From NCBI GenBank assembly GCA_018398585.1, contig JAGTTD010000005.1:7681355-7745354 (forward strand): 64,000 bases of DNA, written 5' to 3'. How positions within the stretch are numbered: position 1 is the stretch's first letter; each line of letters opens with the position of its first letter. Below the pieces are notes generated by a model that searched no databases, was not told the origin of the DNA, and saw only the letters and a list, made by a program, of their open reading frames with translations. This stretch comes from Simmondsia chinensis (Eukaryota; Streptophyta; Magnoliopsida; Caryophyllales; Simmondsiaceae). The position numbers and the translations under genes were made by a program. Positions 57,603 to 64,000 of the stretch are shown here, one piece after another.

Positions 57603-60179
57603 CTGTTTAATAGAGTAATAGGTAACATCATATTATATAGTACAATCTATGAAAGAAATATAAAAAAATATTATATTATTTTTCTTAGAATTCTTGATTT
57701 CACTGCAAAGTGTGTTTAGTTGAGTGCAATAAGTGTACATAATTTGATTATGTTGGTAAGAGCATAAAGTATTTAAAATATAATTTAAGCTTTTTGTACA
57801 TAATTTATGTCACAACGACACAAATAGTAGGATTATAATGACATAAAATCTAGACGACTTGAGCTAAGATTGACTTGGACCAAACACTACCCTGAATTAA
57901 AGTAACACCAACCCGAAATGACTTGATCCAGACCTAACACAACCTAATCAGTAAAGTCAAATCTGAAAGTAAGTTGAGCTTGAATGAGTTGACTAGAGCC
58001 CAACCCAACATGAGTTTACTTAAACATAAAACGACCCAATCTAAATGGGTAGACAACCCAGGTGACCCAATGGCCATTTCTAAGTAAACCCATGACATCA
58101 TCCTGAGTGTGATTCTATAACATGATAAATATCTCTAGGGTTATATAAAAAACATTGGTAGCCCTCTCAATTATTATACACGGTTGTTAAGACAATCACC
58201 AAAGGCGGTCAGACAAGTCCACATATGCAATTCCACAATCAAGATAAACCATTTGAATTAGAGTACATAAAGTCATTTTTTGCAAAGGTTGTCCATCAAC
58301 GTCCAATTCCCCAAAGTCGAACAGGGCAAATCATAATTTGTTTAATATTGTTCAATAAGATTTCATTTTTTGGTAATTAGACGAGAGCCGCGGTAGGCTT
58401 GAGCTAGCCTGCATATAATTAGAAGATGAGATATAATTTCTAGATTGTGTTAGATACTCATAATTAACTTAAAAAAAGATCTTTTCATCTACTAATCAAC
58501 ATAGAATTAGTAGTTCTAGGCGAAGATAAGTATAATAGCTCTCAAACAACTACATGAAAATATATATAAACATCGAATACAATGTTTAGGTTTTCCTCAA
58601 TTGTGGAAGGGTACAGTTTTTGTTATCACAAAATTTTGCCGCTCTTATTTTTGATAAGTCATACCATTATTTCAACAATAACAGTTACTTTATGGAATTT
58701 CTTTCCCAATTAGCTTAATAGGAAAACAATGCAAATTTTTTAAAATTTCAATTTTCCAAGAGTAATGTCAAACCGTAATCAAGAGGATAAAGACATTAAT
58801 AACAATAAATCAAGAAGATTGAGGGTTTACCACAAATCCCGACCTTAAATGCCCATATAACTCATATACATAACTTAAATATATAATTATATATTAAATA
58901 ACGGTTGAATTATAAAATGACAGCATTAATGTTGTCTTCCTATACTATAATAATATATTATTCGGTAAATTTAGATACTTAATTTATATATCTTTTTGTA
59001 ATCATTTAACATTGAAAATAAAATCTTCCAAAAATCAAACAAATAATCAAGACGATTAAATATAAATCAAAGATCATTATTTTCACATGCAAATAAACAC
59101 AAGAGAAAGAGAAATTACTAGTGCTTAATGTTCACCTATAATTATGTTACTTTCTTATGCTATAAGAATGCATTATCGTGTCCATTATGTACTCAATTCG
59201 TATATAATTTTGTTGATACATATGTGGTTTCTTTGTATTTGTTTTTTTTTTTTTGGGTCAAAGGATACCAATGTATTTGCCAAATTAACCACAAAAGAAT
59301 TTTATAAGCAGTTTGGTCGTCATCATTTAGCACCAAAAATAACATTTTCCAAATTCTTAACATTAATCAAGAAAATCAAGACCCAAATCAAATAAGAAAT
59401 AAACAATTAAACAAAAAGTTCAATTGATAAAAGAGAAAGAGAGACCGTTTGGTATGAGCTAAGTGGACGAGAGAAGTTTCAATTCATGGGAAGTGAGGTT
59501 TTTAGGTCTTGTTTGGTGTGCGGGAAGTAGGTAGGATGCGGGAAATTGAAATTGCTAATTAAGTTTTAATTGCTTCAAAATAGAGGAAGTAACTTACCTA
59601 ATCCCCTACTAAGTTTTACTTTTTTCATGATTTTTAATTCACATTGTAATTCTACCCCTTCTAACTTATAATTATGACAAGTTTACTCGTTACTCACTTT
59701 ATCAATGATGCTAGAAGATTTGACATGAGTATAATGGTCATTTTAAATGTATTACATGGGAAGTGTTGTGTCAGCCAAACAAAACACGGGAATTAAATTC
59801 TCAATAAGTGCTATTTCCCATATGGGCAACTAAACACTTTTATACTACTTTTCGGGAAGTTGACAATGGAAGTGAATTCCTGGAAAGTACGACGTCCTTT
59901 AGGAATTCAATTCCTTCGACAACCAAACGAGGCTAAAGAATAGTTGTGTTCTTCCTTCGCAAATATTAGTGTGCGTTCCTACCCTAGAATAATACATTAT
60001 CATGTATATTATGTACTCACTTTGCATATCTTTTTGTAGGTACGTGTATCTTTCCTAATTTAACTATAAAAATTGCTTATATCAGTTTATCATTTAACAT
60101 CAAAAATATAAAAAAAAAAAAGTTACTGATTTCACATATAATTAAATACAAGAAAAAAAGAAGAGAGAGAAAGAATTAC
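57603..60179 (-). other. MYB gene intron, 2,577 bp
   Basis: GT at 60,179-60,178 and AG at 57,604-57,603 border it. AT-rich as expected for a dicot intron. It holds a MITE-like insertion (59,505-59,933) and three diverged copies of one segment of about 150-250 bp (58,921-59,130, 59,143-59,410, 59,975-60,187); the first and last include splice-donor-like text. Confidence 0.8.
59505..59933. mobile_element. Tourist-like MITE in the MYB intron
   Basis: Left end GGTCTTGTTTGGTGTGCGGG and, reversed, right end GCCTCGTTTGGTTGTCG share the GTTTGG core of many PIF/Harbinger MITEs. Flanks are TTA (left) and TAA (right), not a perfect duplication. The interior has 'cgggaagt' and 'ggaattcaattcc' inverted phrases. 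429 bp, no ORF. Confidence 0.5.
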
Positions 60180-60559
60180 TTGTGCTCTTCCACGGTCCAT
60201 GGCTCTCCTTTGTTGTACCTTCTTCCTCCTCCATTGCTCCCCTCTTCATCCCGAACCGCCACCGGTGGAACCACCAGCAGCACCTCCTCTCGAGCTGCCA
60301 CCGACGCCGCCGGTGGTGCCGCCTCTTGTGGCTGATCTGCTTCCACGTCCGAAAATTCCGGTGACAAATTAAGAAAGTTGGGGTCCATGATATAGGACGT
60401 CAATAACTGCTGCCACCGAGGGCCGTTAATTTCGTCTGAGCATTTCCTTAGTAGAAAGTCAACAATCCGCCGGTCCCAGGGAGGTGGCGCCGCCGGAAAC
60501 GGTGGCGGAAGCGGCTGTGCCGGCGGTGGTAGTCCCTGAGATGGATCTTGTGACGTCAT
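60180..60559 (-). CDS. MYB-related transcription factor (SHAQKYF type), exon 1
   Basis: Codes residues 1-126 and two bases of codon 127. ATG at 60,559-60,557 ('MTSQDPSQGLPPPAQPLPPP'); no earlier in-frame ATG is plausible because the TATA box is only about 60 bp upstream. The N-terminus is Pro-rich, then 'PPWDRRIVDFLLRKCSDEIN', 'RWQQLLTSYIMDPNFL', an acidic/Ala part and 'GGGRRYNKGEPWTVEEHK', the start of the MYB repeat. In two-repeat DIVARICATA proteins this region carries a first SANT repeat beginning with W(T/S)xxENKxFE; that is not recognisable here, so it is a one-repeat relative or has a much altered first repeat. The donor is CACAA|GTAATT. GC-rich compared with its surroundings, as usual for a first exon. 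Confidence 0.85.
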
Positions 60560-60620
60560 ACCTGGTCAAGGCTTTGTCTTTTCCTTTTTTGGAAAATTTT
60601 TTTGTTCTCTCTCCTCTGCG

Positions 60621-60630
60621 TATTTATATA
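60621..60630 (-). promoter_or_regulatory. TATA box of the MYB gene
   Basis: TATATAAATA on the minus strand, 62 bp before the ATG. Transcription would then start near 60,590-60,600, giving a leader of about 30-40 bases. No other core element is obvious. Confidence 0.6.
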
Positions 60631-60890
60631 TTTGGGTGAATAAAGTTTTGAATAATTGGTTAGTTAGTGTTGGTTTTAGTTTTAGTTTTTAGATCTGTTA
60701 GTTGAGGGTTTAAACTGGGTTCAAGGGGTATACAAACTGAAACTCTTTATTAATATAATAAATTTTATTAAGTGTATAATTAATTATATAGATAATTGGA
60801 TTATTTACGCTTCGGATATTATATTTTAATCCCTAAATATGTTTCTAGTTATGTTAATTTAAGCTGTATACAAAGTAAGTTTGCCATTTA

Positions 60891-61357
60891 GCGTGCGTTT
60901 GTTCAACTTATTTTAGCTTATCTATTTCAATACGATCTCTCTATTTAAAATTTTTATCTTTTTATAGTGAAGTATTTAGTTGTGCAATACAAAAATATCT
61001 TTTTTACATAATAAAGTATTTAGATACAAGTTTTAAAAAATAAATTTATCTATTATAATTACAAAAATAATTTAATAATATAAATCAAATAATAATAATA
61101 TGAAAAAGAGAATTACGATAATAGTTGATCATGGTAGTAGAAAGTGATACGTATAGCGACCCATGGGTGTGAAAGGGTGCTGATGATAAGTAAAACCAAG
61201 CTATGGTGATAAAGATTTAATACTAATATAACCTTTTTAAAACATATTTCTAAAATAAGAGTTGAAAAATATCCAGTTTTGCATCTTTTTATACCTAGTT
61301 ATAAAATAATTTTTTTATATTTCTAGACCTTTTTTGTCAACCAAATGCAAGCAAGGC
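60891..61357. mobile_element. Tourist-like MITE, 467 bp
   Basis: Left 'GCGTGCGTTTGTTCAACTT' and, reversed, right 'GCCTTGCTTGCATTTGGTTG' are imperfect inverted ends. The flanking TTA occurs on both sides (60,888-60,890 and 61,358-61,360). Inner motifs ('agttttgcatcttttt', 'ttataaaataattttt') match those of the MITE at 13,760-14,413 in reverse orientation, so the two are family members. It lies about 330 bp upstream of the MYB start and could affect its promoter (inference). Confidence 0.6.
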
Positions 61358-62134
61358 TTAAAATAAATATGGACTTATATTGAGTCACTTGCATTTGACA
61401 TCATCGAACAATTTAAAATGACGGCATTATTCTTAATTCTATTTTAGCGTAGAATTTAATTGACACAATATATATAGAGATTAAACTTATCCAAAAAAAA
61501 AAAAGGATTAAACTTAAACAAGTAAAAAAAAATAAAAAAAATTTTGAAAAATGGATAAACGATAAAGATATTTTGCATAAATAAAGCTATACGATATACA
61601 TTATAAAAATAATTCGATTATGGAAATATTAAATGAATTTTGTAGGTTTATAATTTATGTTGTTGATTTTTTTTATTTGTATTGTACAAGTGGCATTGTA
61701 TTTTAAGGAATTTAATGCATGTGTTAATTTTTAAGAGCGCAGATATTTGTGTTTGGTTGTTATTGTGAAAAAATAAAACTTTCCAAAAATCATAACTTAC
61801 TTAACCTCGTAGGCAATGTAACAACGAACTTGAAACTTTTCAAGAATTTTCATTCTCATTTTTTATCAATTTTCTAGTAACCGAAAAAAAGTTAAATACT
61901 TATGTTCTGTGAGTACCAAATTCTTAAGTTACTTCCTGATAAACAAAAACAATTTTATACCAGGGCGGTGGTGGCAGGGTGTGCCACATGCCGGTGATGC
62001 CAAGAGGGGGTGGCCGGTCATGGGTTTGTGGTGGTAGGGTTAGGGCTAGACATGGGAGAGCAGTAAAAAGTAAATGTAAATAGAAGGGGAGAGGGGAGAG
62101 GTGGAGTAAGCAACAAATTTCAATTAAAAAAAAA
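61358..62134. other. No gene; AT-rich, small GC island near 61,960-62,110
   Basis: Microsatellite-like A runs at 61,490-61,545. A short G-rich part (61,960-62,110) gives no convincing frame. It directly precedes a primer-site-like sequence. Confidence 0.35.
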
Positions 62135-62338
62135 TAGCTCTGATACTATATGAAAATATAAGAAATACCTTCAATGTATAATGTAATTGGATAAAATGAA
62201 ATGACTACATAGTCTCTTATATAGAGAGATTTAGAAAGATAAAGTACAATTAAGCCCTTGCTCATACAGCTATGCTTCAAGGGTAGGAAGGTCATTCTAG
62301 TATGCCCTAGTGTGACTTTCTATGCTAGAATATTGACA
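62135..62338 (-). mobile_element. Small LTR relic with initiator-Met primer site
   Basis: 188-bp unit 62,151-62,338 with TG...CA ends. On the minus strand it has 'CTCTATATAAGAGACTATG' (TATA) and, directly after its end, 'TAGTATCAGAGC' (62,135-62,148), a primer site with one change. Short LTR plus this site point to a small copia or TRIM element. No second LTR or coding part found; a G-rich stretch follows on the left. Confidence 0.45.
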
Positions 62339-62603
62339 ATAATAATAATTTACTATAATAATATATTCAATAGCGACTGGTTTGATGAAAATTAATTTTT
62401 TTTTAAATCTAATTATATTTTATTATATTATTATAATTAGGGAGATAGATATATTTGACTTCCATTTGGGAATACAGTTTGATGGTGTATGAAACTCTTG
62501 TTTATAGATTCATAAGCCAAATAATTTCATTTTATATGCCATTTTTAAGAAAAGGGATTATAGAAGATCAAACTCCAACCTAAAAGATTTACTTATCTAG
62601 ATA

Positions 62604-62723
62604 CAACAATAACAACAATCCCAGTGCCTCAAGGGCTCCCACATAAGCGGGGTCTAGGGGGGGTAGATGTACGCAGCATTCTCCCTTCAGGGTGTCAACC
62701 TAAAGAGAGGCTGTTTCCGAGGA
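62604..62723 (-). mobile_element. 5S-SINE family copy, 5'-truncated, 22-bp perfect TSD
   Basis: On the plus strand it begins with the inverted tail 'caacaataacaacaat', then 'cagtgcctcaagggctccca', 'cataagcggggtctaggggg' and 'cattctcccttcagggtg', and stops before the 5S head. The duplication aaaagatttacttatctaga + ta is perfect over 22 bp (62,582-62,603 and 62,724-62,745). This defines the 3' end of the family exactly: the TTG-rich tail touches the TSD. Confidence 0.9.
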
Positions 62724-62985
62724 AAAAGATTTACTTATCTAGATAACTGATATAAATATATACAGTACTAGTAATAAGATAATAAGAACACAATAAAAAA
62801 TTATTATTTTATAATATTAGAACAATTATGTTGCTATTAGTTTTGGTAAAATATTATGTTCTTTGACAAGTGAAGTTGAATTTAGACTCTTAGAAATAAG
62901 GGCAGAATAGATTTTTATGTTAACTGTTATAGGGACCTACGAGTTTCAACTGTTGTGACTCCTCTAATGCTTAAACAGTATAGGT

Positions 62986-63330
62986 TGTTAGGAATTTCAT
63001 AACAACTAATACCTTCTAGTATATTAGTTTTATTACATGGTTTAACTGAAGCCTACAACCACGGAGGGGAGCAGCATAATTTCACTATAGAATAGAAGTA
63101 TTACAACAAATTCTTACACTTATACTGCACTTCCCACTATTTGGACTATCTTTTAACCCTTACTTTCAACCCCTGCTAAAATCATAGCACAAGAAGTCTT
63201 ATTTATAGGCCTCTACCATCATAATTTTTGGTAGCCTAAGAGTTATCATCAATGGACACCAATAAATCAAGTCATCAATTGCCGATATCGAGGTACCGTC
63301 AGTCTCCAACCTTAACATTCTTCCACTTGG
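62986..63330 (-). mobile_element. LTR with polypurine tract (retrotransposon 3' end)
   Basis: 332-bp unit 62,986-63,317, plus strand TGTTAGG...CTTAACA. In element sense it starts TGTTAAGGTTGGAG right after 'CAAGTGGAAGAA' (63,330-63,318), a copia-like polypurine tract. It has a TATA box 'CCTATAAATAAGAC' (about 63,210-63,197) and an 'aataaaa' signal near 63,030. The element body would extend to the right beyond 63,330, but I recognise no protein there; the partner LTR may be outside the window or lost. Confidence 0.5.
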
Positions 63331-64000
63331 AGACTGATGAGGATCACGAAAACATTTTTCAATAATCCTCCATGCTTCCTCCTCACACGCAATTAACATG
63401 CGTCAGCTTTGATTTTAATTTTCTAACCTGGTCCAATTTTTTGCTTTAATAACCAGCCAACCTAAACCCTTTGACTACTAGGACCCTAAGAAAAATAAAA
63501 TCCAGCTCTAGGACAGATAATTTAATAGGAGAAAACCCTAGATTTAATTTTTAATCTTCAATTTTTGTTTAATTTTCAGTCTTCAATTTTTTTTGGTCAA
63601 CCCAATTTGACCCATGACCCAAAAATTAACCTAAATCAAACAAAACCTACCTCACGATGCCAGCCTCGCCTCACATCCTGTGTCATGTCACCTTCCTCTG
63701 TCCCTCTAACTTCTCTGCTACTTCTCTCTCCTCAGTGCAACATCTCTTCATCTTCTATGTCCAACATCAGTCACCGACGTCGGCACCGCGTCCCTTCTTT
63801 GCCAGTGATGCCATTTAAAACTCGATGCCCATCATCGGCCGTTGAAACCTCACCTTCGTTGCTTCAAATCCTTGCCATCGGTGTTGAACACCACCAACGA
63901 GGCTCACGGGCCCTCTTCCACCGAGAATCACCACGAACGGCAACCATTTCACCAGTTTTCGAAGCCTCGTCGTCGTCACCTTGGTCATAGACTTCACTAA
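63331..64000. other. No gene recognised
   Basis: A plus-strand frame at 63,565-63,990 (141 codons) is Ser/Pro/Arg-rich low-complexity text from C- and T-rich DNA; I know no similar protein. It could be internal sequence of the retrotransposon whose LTR lies to the left, or host DNA. The window ends inside it. Confidence 0.3.

Noticed and set aside
63565..63990. 141-codon plus-strand protein
   Set aside because: Low-complexity Ser/Pro/Arg composition from C/T-rich DNA, no known domain, no start context or promoter evidence.
1..64000. CRISPR arrays, bacterial operons, tRNA genes
   Set aside because: None seen; regularly spaced repeats found here are transposon arrays, and no tRNA cloverleaf was recognised apart from primer-site complements.

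Overview
This is plant nuclear DNA, most likely from a core eudicot. It is AT-rich, coding regions carry introns, and plant-type transposable elements dominate (CACTA with Transposase_21/DUF4218/DUF4216, Tat-like Ty3/gypsy, Ty1/copia with an initiator-Met primer site, L1 LINEs with a terminal RNase H, hAT and PIF/Harbinger MITEs, SINEs). I cannot fix the species from sequence alone. I recognise only one host gene, a DIVARICATA/SHAQKYF-type MYB-related transcription factor at 57.1-60.6 kb on the minus strand, in two exons with a clean GT-AG intron. Most of the rest is transposable elements of different ages, many nested, nearly all coding-dead.

Layout. 1-6.1 kb: an old L1-type LINE (endonuclease, RT, zf-RVT, RNase H) split by a 1,005-bp hAT MITE with a perfect 8-bp target-site duplication (TSD). 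6.4-10.1 kb: a 5S-rRNA-headed SINE, a poly(A) retroposon, AT-rich filler. 10.15-13.22 kb: an internally deleted copia element with two 638-bp LTRs. 13.7-17.7 kb: a Tourist-like MITE, a second 5S-SINE, and a hAT element (TSD cctaacac) with a 2.2-kb LTR-like insertion inside it.

18.3-53.7 kb: a stack of nested elements. The outer CACTA (plus strand, tnpD then tnpA) is interrupted by a 12.1-kb Tat-like gypsy element (21,735-33,877, minus strand), which itself contains a hAT MITE. Removing the gypsy element and one TSD copy restores the tnpD reading frame. Downstream the outer CACTA also carries 5S-SINE copies and a second complete-length CACTA (37,404-53,062, minus strand). That inner CACTA in turn holds a gypsy gag fragment and a 5'-truncated LINE. 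The outer CACTA ends at about 53,718 in palindromic subterminal repeats.

53.7-57 kb: a LINE ORF1-like relic, AT-rich DNA and a minus-strand 5S-SINE. 57.1-60.6 kb: the MYB gene, with MITE-like and duplicated sequence in its intron. 60.9-64 kb: a MITE, two small LTR relics (one with a primer site, one with a polypurine tract) and a 5'-truncated SINE with a 22-bp perfect TSD.

The most noteworthy system is the dispersed SINE family whose head is a 5S rRNA sequence (with A-box, intermediate element and C-box) joined to an Au-SINE-like tail ending in TTG repeats. Six copies lie in 64 kb, and five have recognisable long TSDs, some degenerate. Also notable are the frame-preserving nested insertion, the antisense ORF and 38-bp tandem array in the gypsy 3' region, four CGATCGATCG boxes before the TATA box of the copia LTR, and a duplicated splice-donor segment in the MYB intron. 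All pairwise comparisons were done by eye; no database search was run.
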